DNA of 64,000 nucleotides. Source: Thiocapsa imhoffii (GTDB lineage: Bacteria; Pseudomonadota; Gammaproteobacteria; Chromatiales; Chromatiaceae). Positions 36,205 to 44,934 of the stretch are shown in pieces. Location of the stretch: contig NZ_NRSD01000002.1 of the NCBI RefSeq assembly GCF_016583985.1, forward strand, positions 295,839 to 359,838, read 5' to 3'. Both the position numbers and the translations under genes were made by a program. The notes beneath the pieces are model-generated. The model did no database searches. It saw nothing but the letters and a program-made list of their open reading frames with translations, and was not told the DNA's origin. Numbering within the stretch: position 1 is the first letter of the stretch; every line of letters starts with the position of its first letter.

Positions 36205-37074
36205 TCATTGGTGACTGGGATGTCCGATTCGGATCCGCAGCATGGCCCGTGCGTTGTCCCGGCCGATTTGCTGTGCCACCTCTGTGGGCAGTTGCGCCAA
36301 CCAACCACGGATGTGCTCGACCACCTGGTCGAAATTCCGCCATCGATTGACGCTGAAGGTATCCACCCCGATCACGAAGCGGTCTGGTCGTTCGATGAAG
36401 AGTTCGCGCCATTCGGGCAGCAAGCGACCTTCCGGCGCGATTCGCTCGTCCCGCACAGAGGTATCAATCCAGAGATGGTCCGGGTAGCGATCGAGATAGT
36501 CGCGCAGGCGTTCGGGGCGCGGATCGGTACCGAGATGTGCCCAGAGAATCCGGGCCTGTGGCCACAGCTCGAAAGTTCGGTCGATAATCTCTGGGTCTCC
36601 GTGAATCATCAGCACCAGGTTCCGCCGGGCCGCAAGGTCGACAATGGCTTGGAACACCGGGCTGTTGCGATGGCTGGCGAAGAGATGGATCTCACCAATG
36701 CCGACCCAGTGATGCTCGTCCAGCCATTGTTCCATGCGGGCTGGCAGTGTGTCATCGCGGAACCAGTTTTCCTTGTCGAGCGGGTCGCGGTAAAGACCGG
36801 CGAACGGGAAAATCCGTTCCGGGGCAGCTTGATAGAGCGTTTGCACCCGCTCTGGTGGGGTGCTGGTGACAATCGCCTGCTCAATGCCGGATCGATCGAA
36901 CCGAGCCAGGATGTCCGCCGGTGTGAAATGGGCGGCGTCACCTTCCGAGTAGTGCAGATGCGCATCGAACAAGGGCATCCGCGCCATGGCCGGAGTGACC
37001 AACAGGCTCAACAGAAGACCGCCTACCAGTGTCCGCGGGACGCGCGAGGCTCGGTTGCGTGCATGCGGTGTCAT
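36205..37074 (-). CDS. Exported amidohydrolase-family protein
   Basis: A 289-residue protein with a signal peptide (RTLVGGLLLSLLVTPAMA). The metal-dependent hydrolase fold is suggested by FDAHLHYSEGD (H-x-H on strand 1), GIGEIHLF, VLMIHGDPE, ILWAHLGTD and FVIGVDTFSV (terminal Asp). This is the amidohydrolase-2 type. The substrate is unknown. Export to the periplasm is less common for this family. It lies between Uma2 and the BLUF protein, all on the minus strand, with gaps of about 100-300 bases. Confidence 0.8.
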   Translation of the reverse strand: MTPHARNRASRVPRTLVGGLLLSLLVTPAMARMPLFDAHLHYSEGDAAHFTPADILARFDRSGIEQAIVTSTPPERVQTLYQAAPERIFPFAGLYRDPLDKENWFRDDTLPARMEQWLDEHHWVGIGEIHLFASHRNSPVFQAIVDLAARRNLVLMIHGDPEIIDRTFELWPQARILWAHLGTDPRPERLRDYLDRYPDHLWIDTSVRDERIAPEGRLLPEWRELFIERPDRFVIGVDTFSVNRWRNFDQVVEHIRGWLAQLPTEVAQQIGRDNARAMLRIRIGHPSHQ

Positions 37075-37178
37075 CTCGGTGTCTCTCTATTGTCTTCGAT
37101 GGTCTCGGTCTCTGGCGTGCTGCACCCTATCGCGCCCGGGGAGTCACATACAGTCTGTTGGTGCCGGCTCGGAATAGA

Positions 37179-40100
37179 CTAGATCGCTGTACTCAAGGCC
37201 TGGAACAAGGCGTAGCAAAAACGGGTGTCTTCGCTGGCCTTGCGCAGGGAGATCGTCTGGCTGTGCCGTTCGAATGGACTCTGCTCCCCGTCCGGGGTAG
37301 CACCGACCTTCCAGTAGCCCATGGACCAGTCGGCGAAGAGCCGCTGCCCGGCATAACCGCGCACCACCACCAATGGCTCGCTGTGGCGCGGGTCCTCGGC
37401 GATGCGCGCCATCAGCGCCTCCACCGGCTCTTGACGTCCTTCAAGGAGTTGCATGAAGTAGCCGTTCTGGTAGATCAGCAGTCCGGTGATGCCCTCGGGC
37501 CGATTGCTCGCGCGCGATTGCGCGACGATCTCATCGATATGCTCGCGCCCGAGCGCCTCGTTGGCCCGGCTGAGGTAGATCAGGTAGTAGACCCGTGAGG
37601 CGTTGCATGGCGGCTGTCGATGGTTCTCTGCGATGGCCTCGAGCAGGGCCTGCTCGGGCATCGGCCGATACAGATGAAACCCCTGGAGCGCGTCGCATTT
37701 CAGTGCCTGCAGCTCGAAGAGCTGGGCCTCGTTCTCGACGCCTTCGGCGATCAGTCGCTTGCCGAGTGCGTGCCCCATCTTGACCATCGCGCTGATGATC
37801 AGGCGCGCATCCTCGCGGTGCTCGATGCCGTCGACGAATGCGCGGTCGATCTTGATCTGCGAGACCGGTAAGCGGAGTAGCTGCAGCAGCGAGGAGTAAC
37901 CGGTGCCGAAATCATCGACGGCAACCTGCATGCCGAGTTCAGCGAGGGCATGCAGGATCCGCAGGTTTTTCTCGACGTCGGCGAACAGGGCGGTTTCGGT
38001 GAGCTCGAGCAGTAAGCGCGTTGTGTCGGCACCGGTGCGCTGAAGAATCAGTGCGAACTCATCGATGATGTGCTCATCGTTCAACTGTGCCGCGGAGAGG
38101 TTCAGCGAGAGGTAGGGCGGACTGTCTGGGTAGGCCTGTGCAAGCCGCTGCTGTGCGCTGCACGTCTGCTCGAACACCCAGCGCCCAATCTCGACGATGG
38201 CGCCGGACTGCTCAGCGATCGGCACGAAGAGGGCGGGCGAGACCGGACCGCTGCGCGGATGCCAGCGCAGCAGGGCCTCTGCGCCCTGGATGCGCAGACT
38301 GTTAGCGGCGAGGATCGGCTGGAAGGCCAGGCTCAGCTCGTTGCGCGCAATGGCGTGGCGTAGGCCGGTGACGAGGCTCAGACGCTCTTTGGACTGCTCA
38401 CCCAAGTCGCGTGAGAAGGACCGCCAGGTGTTACGCCCCTGGGCCTTGCTTGCGTGCATGGCAATGTCGGCATTGCGCAGCAGCACATCGGCACTGATCG
38501 TGGTGCCGAGGCCGAGCGCGAAGCCGATGCTGGCGGTGCAGGTGATGTCGTGGTTGTCCAGCTGCAGTGGTAGGCGCAGCACGGCGTTGATCTGTTCGGC
38601 CAGTCGCACGACATCGTCGGTGTGCGTGACCTGTTCGCACAGCACCACGAACTCATCGGCACCCAGGTAACCGACGGTGTCGCCTGGATGAACCTGACCG
38701 AGCAGCCGTCCGGCGACCTGCACCAATGCCTGATCGCCGATCGGATGGCCGTAGTTGTCGTTGAGCAGCCTGAAGTCATCCAGATCGATAACGAGGACGG
38801 CCACCCAGCGCCGGCGGTGCTCGGAGCGCTGCAGCGCATGTTCGAGTCGGTCGCAGATCAGAATCCGATTGGGTAAACGCGTGTTCGGATCGTGGGTCGC
38901 GCGCCACCACAGATCTTGCTCGGCGAGCTTCTTCGCGCTGATGTCCTGTAGGGCGGCGACCAGCACCACGCGATCCGCGTCGATGAATTTGCTCAGCGAG
39001 GCGACAGCAGGGAATAGGGTGCCATCCTGGCGATAGCCAGTGATCTCACCGCGATGCCCCATTGGTAGATGCTGCAAGGGGCTTTGCTCGAAGGCGCGCA
39101 TGGCCTCGCGATGACCGGGTCGCTGATGGGGTGGCAGCAGCAGATCGACCTGCAGATGAGTGAGCTCCGATAAGGTATAGCCGAACAACTTCGCCGCGCC
39201 AAGATTGGCTTGCAGGATCCGACCGTCGGCCTCGGCGGCAATCACGGCCACGTCGACGATATCGAGGATGCGATGAGAGAGGTCCGAGACGCCAGCATCG
39301 CAAACCGGGATCGGTCGATCATCCAAGTGAGACCGGGAGAATAACTCGGTGACGTTGGGTGTGCGCGGGCTTCGCGAGCGATAGCGCTCGGGAATCCGCG
39401 GCGCGATCCGGCCAAAGGACTGGATGATCTCGAAGGTGCCATCGGCTCGGCAGCGGGCGAGGAAACTGTTGACCTCGGCGTGATGACTGCACGGATCCAT
39501 GCGCACTTCACCTTGGCAGGAGTCGACGCGCACCTGTTCCAGTGCCTGAACGACGCTTGCTGGCTCAGTGCAACCGGCGGCCTTGACCGCCTGCGCGTAG
39601 GCGTGCACACAGCAGTAGGCGGCCTCACCGAAGTTGGTCAGCACGCCGCGGCCGTTGGGCCACAGGGCATCGACCTCTGGATGCGCGCGCAAACGCTCCA
39701 GGTAGGCGCGACTCCGCGCGGTATCGACCGACATGAAGTAGGTGTTGGAGGAGTAGAGCCCGGTGCGAACCTCGGGCTTGAGAAAGCCGGCCATGGCCTC
39801 GTCGAAGTGGCCCATCACCACGGCGATCTTCTTCAACCCATGCGTGGCGAAGTCGTTCAGCAGCTTGATTTGGTCGCGTCCGGCAAAATACGGAACGAAG
39901 ACGTCGGCGCCCGAGGTGCCGAGCCGATCGAGGAGAGCCGCGAGTCGCTGTGCTGGCAGGCCGAACGGCAGATAGTCTTCGCCGACCACTTCGCCGCCGA
40001 TCCTCGATAGCGCACGTTTGGCGACGTCGATCGAGCCGAACGGCCATTCGTAGTTGTGGCCAGCAAAGAACATCTTCGGGCCATAGCGCTCGGCCATGAA

Positions 40101-40484
40101 GGGAATCATCTGCTCGATCTGCTGATTTGGCAGCGCGGCGCAATGGAAGAAGAAGCGCCCGGCGATGCTGCCTTCATAGAAGGAGAAATTCAGGTAGGGG
40201 ACCTGCCTGGGCTCGGTGATCTGAGCAGCGATCGCGATGCGGGAATTGCTGAGCAGGTTGCCAATTAACGCCGAGCAGCCATGCTCCTCAAGCAGCCGCT
40301 TGGCTGCGCGCAATGCCGTATCCGGCATGCTGCCATCGTCCTCGATGACGAGCTCGAGCGGGCGACCGAGCAGACCGCCGCTCGCGTTGATTTCCTCGAC
40401 GGCGATCTGAGCAGCCCAGGAGATCTCCTGGCCGTAGAGATCGGCAATACCACTGAGCGGTGGCATCAAACCGATGCGAATCAT
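37179..40484 (-). CDS. BLUF blue-light sensor with AmiC-like ligand-binding, PAS, degenerate GGDEF and EAL domains
   Basis: A 1101-residue cytoplasmic signalling protein. Residues 1-365 resemble the periplasmic-binding-protein fold of AmiC/UrtA (MIRIGLMPPLSG, IEDDGSMPDTALRAAKRLL), with no signal peptide or membrane helix. A PAS domain follows at about 405-530 (GRILQANLGAAKLFGY), then GGDEF at about 540-700. Its active loop is GADEF and the inhibitory site is HPGD instead of RxxD, so cyclase activity is doubtful. The EAL domain at about 710-955 keeps EALLRW, ELTET, DDFGTGYSS, KIDR and AEGVEN, so phosphodiesterase activity is likely. The BLUF domain at about 962-1065 keeps the Tyr of IYLSRA, the Asn of SNRPEGITG, the Gln of FMQLLEG, and the Trp-Ser-Met of DWSMGY. 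Blue light and perhaps a small ligand would control c-di-GMP breakdown. Confidence 0.9.
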   Translation of the reverse strand: MIRIGLMPPLSGIADLYGQEISWAAQIAVEEINASGGLLGRPLELVIEDDGSMPDTALRAAKRLLEEHGCSALIGNLLSNSRIAIAAQITEPRQVPYLNFSFYEGSIAGRFFFHCAALPNQQIEQMIPFMAERYGPKMFFAGHNYEWPFGSIDVAKRALSRIGGEVVGEDYLPFGLPAQRLAALLDRLGTSGADVFVPYFAGRDQIKLLNDFATHGLKKIAVVMGHFDEAMAGFLKPEVRTGLYSSNTYFMSVDTARSRAYLERLRAHPEVDALWPNGRGVLTNFGEAAYCCVHAYAQAVKAAGCTEPASVVQALEQVRVDSCQGEVRMDPCSHHAEVNSFLARCRADGTFEIIQSFGRIAPRIPERYRSRSPRTPNVTELFSRSHLDDRPIPVCDAGVSDLSHRILDIVDVAVIAAEADGRILQANLGAAKLFGYTLSELTHLQVDLLLPPHQRPGHREAMRAFEQSPLQHLPMGHRGEITGYRQDGTLFPAVASLSKFIDADRVVLVAALQDISAKKLAEQDLWWRATHDPNTRLPNRILICDRLEHALQRSEHRRRWVAVLVIDLDDFRLLNDNYGHPIGDQALVQVAGRLLGQVHPGDTVGYLGADEFVVLCEQVTHTDDVVRLAEQINAVLRLPLQLDNHDITCTASIGFALGLGTTISADVLLRNADIAMHASKAQGRNTWRSFSRDLGEQSKERLSLVTGLRHAIARNELSLAFQPILAANSLRIQGAEALLRWHPRSGPVSPALFVPIAEQSGAIVEIGRWVFEQTCSAQQRLAQAYPDSPPYLSLNLSAAQLNDEHIIDEFALILQRTGADTTRLLLELTETALFADVEKNLRILHALAELGMQVAVDDFGTGYSSLLQLLRLPVSQIKIDRAFVDGIEHREDARLIISAMVKMGHALGKRLIAEGVENEAQLFELQALKCDALQGFHLYRPMPEQALLEAIAENHRQPPCNASRVYYLIYLSRANEALGREHIDEIVAQSRASNRPEGITGLLIYQNGYFMQLLEGRQEPVEALMARIAEDPRHSEPLVVVRGYAGQRLFADWSMGYWKVGATPDGEQSPFERHSQTISLRKASEDTRFCYALFQALSTAI

Positions 40485-40493
40485 CTATCCCCC

Positions 40494-40521
40494 TAAAGAA
40501 ACACCGATAAAGAAACACCGA
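40494..40521. repeat. Perfect tandem 14-bp repeat upstream of the BLUF gene
   Basis: TAAAGAAACACCGA occurs twice head to tail at 40494-40507 and 40508-40521 with no mismatch. The nearest copy ends about 10 bases before the ATG at 40484 and overlaps the ribosome-binding neighbourhood (AGGGGG on the minus strand). It could be an operator for a dimeric regulator or a translational control element. Confidence 0.9.
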
Positions 40522-41171
40522 GACCGCGTGTGCTCAGTCTAACCAATGACATGCCTTGGAGACGGACGTGCTGTTGTGCCCGTTCTGTGTTCTGCGACAG
40601 CCTCGGACGGTGACCAGTCGATACGATCAAAAGGCGTGCGTTGGCGGTATCGACACTGTTGATGGAGAACGGTGGGTCTGATTTCCGCCAAGACGGCTTA
40701 ACACAGATTTCTGGTCGATCCATATCCGTTCTAAAGGGTCTGTGTCAGGGGGAATGCATTGTCCTGGACAATAATACTCGATTCGAGGACCTGTCAATCA
40801 TGCCTGCGCCAGCGCCTCGATTTCTGAGTCGGCACCGGCAGGGCTTGCACGCTGGAGGCTGGAAGCGGCTGCGTTGGATAGCGCCAAGCCGGCCTTCGGG
40901 CGTTGGTCGCGGAGGTCACGCCGTCACCCCGGCCCGACTGACGGCCGGGCGTGTCGGCGAGGCTAGGGGACGGCAGGAGCGAATCGCAGACGGCTAACCG
41001 GGTGCGCTCGCGCGCTCAGCGCGCGGAGCACGCGCTCAAGACACCTCAGGAATCCTCTTGAACGAGTCGTCTGGCTCCCGGTAGCCATCGGGTTTCTGAC
41101 GCTTGGGGAGCTCGACCTTCTCGCGGTCATGGCATCAACGCCCGATTCCGGATCCTGGTCCCGGTGGGGAC
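40522..41171. other. Long non-coding gap between the BLUF gene and rfaH
   Basis: About 650 bases. A perfect palindrome ATTGTCC-T-GGACAAT lies at 40758-40772, with CTCGA-T-TCGAG at 40777-40787 right after it; both could be binding sites. At 41128-41036, minus strand, a short stop-bounded frame reads like the C-terminus of a protein (DREKVELPKRQKPDGYREP, then DDSFKRIPEVS, stop) but has no start codon, and may be a gene remnant. The plus-strand open frame at 40641-40997 has no convincing character. Confidence 0.45.
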
Positions 41172-41699
41172 TCAGGCTGAGCGACGAATGTCGGCGATCG
41201 GGATGGTCACAGACACCGGACGATGCAGCATCTCGAGCAAGAGTTGCACGCGCTGCTCGCCACGATGGGTTTGGAAGATGGCATCCAGTCCGCGGAAGGG
41301 TCCTTGAATGATCTCGACTTTCTGGCCCGGCTGCATCACCGTATTGAGCGGCTGAGCCGCGAGCCGGCAGCGAATCTCATCGATCAGTTGATCCTCGACC
41401 GGCAGGGCCTCGCCGCCAAAGGCGACCAACCGCGAGACACCGCGGGTTGAGCGCAAGGGATACCAATTGTCGACCCAGCGCTGGAGTTGAATGAAGAGGT
41501 AGTTCGGGAACAGGGATTCTTCGACTTGGACGCGCCGGCCGCGACGGATGTGTTCGACCATCAGGCACGGTCGATAGACGCAATACCCTTGCTGAGCGAG
41601 GTTGAATTCAGCGCGATCCTCCTGACGAGGCTTCGATTGCACGAGATACCACAGGGGGCGTGCCGCGCTCTCTGGGTTCTCCTGTTCGCTCCGCTGCAT
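41172..41699 (-). CDS. rfaH: NusG-like transcription factor RfaH
   Basis: A 175-residue NusG paralogue. The N-terminal NGN domain reads WYLVQSKPRQEDRAEFNLAQQGYCVYRP and SLFPNYLFIQL, and the C-terminal KOW segment is PGQKVEIIQGPFRGLDAIFQ. RfaH replaces NusG on elongating RNA polymerase and couples it to ribosomes at operons with ops elements, typically LPS or capsule genes. The ATG at 41699 follows GAAGG; 41738 is a longer alternative. No ops element was seen nearby, and its usual targets are not in this window. Confidence 0.85.
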   Translation of the reverse strand: MQRSEQENPESAARPLWYLVQSKPRQEDRAEFNLAQQGYCVYRPCLMVEHIRRGRRVQVEESLFPNYLFIQLQRWVDNWYPLRSTRGVSRLVAFGGEALPVEDQLIDEIRCRLAAQPLNTVMQPGQKVEIIQGPFRGLDAIFQTHRGEQRVQLLLEMLHRPVSVTIPIADIRRSA

Positions 41700-41971
41700 C
41701 GCCTTCAGTCCTGAATCACGTGGTCTCGCTGGCTCCATCCGCCGGGATGATCCTCCAGTCTGCAGTCTGTCCCGGTGGCGGCGCCTGTCCTACGCGGTGA
41801 TCGAGACCCAATCTCCATTCATAGCATGACGATGAAGCTCATCACGCTGGAGTCCAGACGCGCTCAACTGCATAAGTGATGTCTTGTTGAGTGGAAGTGT
41901 AGCACGCGCGCATTGGTTCGCAGGACACCAGCGTTCGGGCTTGAGCGGACGTGCCGTGTTTTCATCAGAGA

Positions 41972-42721
41972 TCAATGGATTTCGCCGTTGATGAGACGAA
42001 CCCGCCGATCGAACAACGCCGAGAGTGCTTGATCGTGGCTGACAACAATGAGCGTCATTTTCGAGTCGGCGCACTCTGTGAGCAGAAGTTGGAGAAAATC
42101 CTCCCGCCGATCGGCGTCGAGCGCCGAGGTCGGTTCGTCAGCGATCAGAATCTCGGGTGCGCCGATCAGGGCGCGCGCGGCGGCGACTCGCTGTTGCTGC
42201 CCCACCGAGAGTTGCGTCACGGGTTGCTTGGCGCATGCGGCCTCGCCCAGGTCGAGTTGTTCGAGCAGTCTGAGGGCCTCGGCCCGCAGGGCCTGCGACG
42301 TGCGCTGGCGCGGGCCGGGACGCATCGCCTGTGCGCGCTCGCGCCGCCGTCGCGAGAAGCGACAGGGGAGCAGCACATTCTCGAGGATGGATAAGTACGG
42401 AATCAGATTGAACATCTGAAAGACGTAACCGATGTGATCGGCGCGAAAGTGATCCCGCGCGATCGCGGTCATGGTGTCGAGCCGTTGCCCGAGGATGTGG
42501 ATGCGGCCTTGACTGGGCGTGATCACGCCGGCGAGCAGGTTTAGCAGGGTCGTTTTGCCGCTGCCGCTCGGACCTTCGATCAGGATGCGCTCGCCGGGCG
42601 CGATCCGCAGTCGCTCGATCGAGAGCAGGCTCGAGGCATTGGAACGCCACCGAAACCTCAGTCCATCTAGGTCAACGATCGGTCTGGGGTGCAGGTCTTG
42701 GCGCGTCATGTCGGACGTCAT
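41972..42721 (-). CDS. ABC transporter ATP-binding protein without a visible permease (ZrgB-like?)
   Basis: A 249-residue MacB/LolD-type ATPase. Walker A is EGPSGSGKTT, the Q-loop is YVFQMFNLIPYLSI, the signature is QLSVGQQQRVAAARA, and Walker B is ILIADEPTSALD. In many gammaproteobacteria this ATPase follows a DUF2796/ZrgA protein and is followed by an FtsX-type permease. Here the upstream gene is ZrgA-like but the 270 bases downstream lead straight to rfaH, with no permease on either strand. The signature has SVGQQQ in place of SGGQQQ. The start at 42721 is a choice; the frame opens at 42832. Confidence 0.8.
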   Translation of the reverse strand: MTSDMTRQDLHPRPIVDLDGLRFRWRSNASSLLSIERLRIAPGERILIEGPSGSGKTTLLNLLAGVITPSQGRIHILGQRLDTMTAIARDHFRADHIGYVFQMFNLIPYLSILENVLLPCRFSRRRRERAQAMRPGPRQRTSQALRAEALRLLEQLDLGEAACAKQPVTQLSVGQQQRVAAARALIGAPEILIADEPTSALDADRREDFLQLLLTECADSKMTLIVVSHDQALSALFDRRVRLINGEIH

Positions 42722-42809
42722 TTGGCGCGTCCCAGCCGGCGCGCTCCTTGGCGCGTCTGTCCCGGCGCCGCGGGGCGGTGCGTCCGTGGCCTGATGGTGT
42801 CCGTCACGC

Positions 42810-43424
42810 CTAGAAGGGCACGAAGTTGACAACGGCCTGTCGCGGCGTCAGCTCAGCGCGGCCTTGGCCCTCGGCCGTCACGTAACTCACTAGGATCCGT
42901 TCGACGGCAGGAAAGCCGGCGAAGAGTCCCAGTGCAGCGGACCCGAGCTGGTCGGGTTGATCGCAGATGAATTGGTAGGTGACGACCACATCGGCGTGTT
43001 GGTCGGAAGCGTCGTGTCCCTGTTGATGAGAGTGCGAATGGGTGTGTTCACTGCCGCTCGCTGGGGCATCGTCGAAGCCGGTTTCGAAGGCAGCCGATGC
43101 CATGCGGCAGCGCGCATCGGTATTGAAGCGGATCATGGCATCGCCAGCCAGCAAATTGCTCTTCGCCAGCGCGATCGTCGCGCGTTCCTCGTCGCTGCGC
43201 GGCGCGCGCTCGAACCCAACGAGGCTGGCAGCGGGACAGATCAGCTCGACATGCACCAGGTCATCCTCGGTCGCGACCGTCAGATGGGCGAGTCCGTGAA
43301 CATGTGGAGCCTCCGTTCGCTGTGCGTTGGGATGCGCCCATAGATCAGCACTTGCAATACTGGCGGCGAGCCACGGGATCAAGGCGATCATGATGATCTG
43401 AACGCTTCGGCGGTGCGATGGCAT
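42810..43424 (-). CDS. ZrgA-like (DUF2796) zinc-uptake-related periplasmic protein
   Basis: A 204-residue exported protein. A signal peptide (RRSVQIIMIALIPWLAASIASA) follows the ATG at 43424. The mature part contains HVHGLAHLTVATEDDLVHVELICPA, a His-rich loop (HTHSHSHQQGH) and RAELTPRQAVVNF. This is the DUF2796 pattern, known as ZrgA in Vibrio, part of a Zur-controlled zinc system. The His-rich loop probably binds zinc. The frame extends upstream to 43508 without a signal-like sequence. Its position next to zur and znu genes supports a zinc role. Confidence 0.82.
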   Translation of the reverse strand: MPSHRRSVQIIMIALIPWLAASIASADLWAHPNAQRTEAPHVHGLAHLTVATEDDLVHVELICPAASLVGFERAPRSDEERATIALAKSNLLAGDAMIRFNTDARCRMASAAFETGFDDAPASGSEHTHSHSHQQGHDASDQHADVVVTYQFICDQPDQLGSAALGLFAGFPAVERILVSYVTAEGQGRAELTPRQAVVNFVPF

Positions 43425-43610
43425 CGGCGTGTTGCCCTGGATGCGATCTGGGTCAGGTTGCGGGTTCTTGTGCATCGGTACCACTCTCTGAGTCATGACG
43501 ACATTCAACTGACAGCAGGCGCTTGCATCAGGTTTGAGGGGGGCCGGGTGATGGCGCGGCGCCTGATGGGGCCTCGAGCCGTCTGCATGACCGCACGGCG
43601 AGTGATGGTC

Positions 43611-44057
43611 TCAACCGTTTTTCTCGGCGCACTGGGCACAGGTCCCGATGACCTCCACGACCCGTCGTTGCGCGCGAAAACCGCTGACATCGGCCGCGCT
43701 GCCCAAGCTCTGCGTGACGGCTGCGTCGTCGATCTCGGTCACCACCCCACAATCATGGCAGATGAGAAATTGGCTGGAGTGCGGATGCTCAGGGTGATTG
43801 CAGCCAACGAAGGCATGCATGCTCTCAATCTTGTGAACGAGTCCATGTTCGAGCAAGAAGTCAAGGGCGCGGTAGACCGTCGGAGGGGCGAGGGTGCGGG
43901 CCCCGTCACGCATGGCTTCGAGAATCTCGTAGGCACCGAGCGGACGGTTGGAGGCGCACAGGATGGCGAGCACCCGGCGGCGTTGCGTGGTGAGCCGGAC
44001 TCCGCGCTGTTGGCAGATGGACTCGGCGCGTGTCAGGACATCGGTACTCATCGGCAT
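43611..44057 (-). CDS. zur: Zinc uptake regulator Zur (Fur family)
   Basis: A 148-residue Fur-family repressor. The winged helix has LTTQRRRVLAILCAS and PPTVYRALDFLLEHGLVHKIE. The metal sites are HPEHPHSSQFLICHDCG and the C-terminal GTCAQCAEK pair, giving two CxxC structural zinc motifs. It is placed directly after znuB on the same strand, so Zur rather than Fur is the best call. Zn-loaded Zur represses znuABC. The start at 44057 is used; the frame opens at a GTG at 44087 overlapping znuB. Confidence 0.9.
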   Translation of the reverse strand: MPMSTDVLTRAESICQQRGVRLTTQRRRVLAILCASNRPLGAYEILEAMRDGARTLAPPTVYRALDFLLEHGLVHKIESMHAFVGCNHPEHPHSSQFLICHDCGVVTEIDDAAVTQSLGSAADVSGFRAQRRVVEVIGTCAQCAEKNG

Positions 44058-44076
44058 GTTCAAGATCCGTCTCCCG

Positions 44077-44931
44077 TCAGCTCGCACTCTTCAATGCCTT
44101 GTAGGCCGCGCGTCGTCGCTGCAAGACACGACTGATGAGCGCGGAGACGACATAGGCACCGCCAGCGAGCAAGATCATGGTCGGTCCGGCCGGCAGGTCA
44201 GGGCCGAAGGATAGCGCGAGCCCGGTTGAGGTGAACAGTCCGCCGAGCAGGGTGGCGATCACCATCATGCTGCCGAGCGAATGCACATAATGCCCCGCGA
44301 TGGCGGCTGGAAGGGTGAGGAGGGCGATGACGAGAATGAGTCCCACGACCTGGATCAAGAGCACGACCGTGACCGCGACGAGGCAGAGGAGCAGGAGGTA
44401 GAAGGCCCCGACCGGAACCCCGCGCAAGCGCGCGAACTCCTCATCGAAGGTCACCGCGAGCAGTTGTCGATAGAAGAGGGCGAGGATCAGCACCAAGACG
44501 AGATCGAGTGCGGCCATGAACCAGAGTTCTCGATGCGGAACCAAGAGGATGTTGCCGAACAGAAAACTCATGAGATCAGTTGAGTATCCGGGGGTCTTGG
44601 AGATGAAGAGGATGCCGATCGACATTCCAATCGCCCAGATTGCACCGATCAGCGTGTCTTCCTGCGCGTTCCAGTAGAGTCGCACGAGTCCGATCAGCAC
44701 CGCGGCGAACACCGCGGCGAGCAGCGCCCCAAGCACTGGGTCGAGACCGAAGTAGAGGGCCGCGCCCATGCCGCCGAGCACCGAATGGGCAATTCCGCCG
44801 GCCATGAAGGCGATACGCTTGACCACCACAAAGGTCCCGATGATGCCGCAGCCTAGGCTCGCGAGCAGTCCGGCCATCAGGGCGGTTTGGAGGAAGCTGT
44901 GTTGGCCGAGCGCTTGAAGGAAGTCGTGCAT
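44077..44931 (-). CDS. znuB: Zinc ABC transporter permease ZnuB
   Basis: A 284-residue ABC-3-family inner-membrane protein with about eight helices. It starts LGQHSFLQTALMAGLLASLGCGIIGTFVVVKR, and GGIAHSVLGGMG is the family signature after helix 2. LSFLFGNILLVP, LRGVPVGAFYLLLL and LLTLPAAIAGHYVHSLG follow. The gene starts three bases after znuC ends. It forms the channel for Zn(II) delivered by ZnuA. Confidence 0.94.
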   Translation of the reverse strand: MHDFLQALGQHSFLQTALMAGLLASLGCGIIGTFVVVKRIAFMAGGIAHSVLGGMGAALYFGLDPVLGALLAAVFAAVLIGLVRLYWNAQEDTLIGAIWAIGMSIGILFISKTPGYSTDLMSFLFGNILLVPHRELWFMAALDLVLVLILALFYRQLLAVTFDEEFARLRGVPVGAFYLLLLCLVAVTVVLLIQVVGLILVIALLTLPAAIAGHYVHSLGSMMVIATLLGGLFTSTGLALSFGPDLPAGPTMILLAGGAYVVSALISRVLQRRRAAYKALKSAS

Positions 44932-44934
44932 CGA

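Noticed and set aside
40641..40997. 118-codon frame in the gap upstream of the BLUF gene
   Set aside because: No Shine-Dalgarno sequence, no domain, and the second half is Arg/Gly-rich as expected for GC-rich non-coding DNA.
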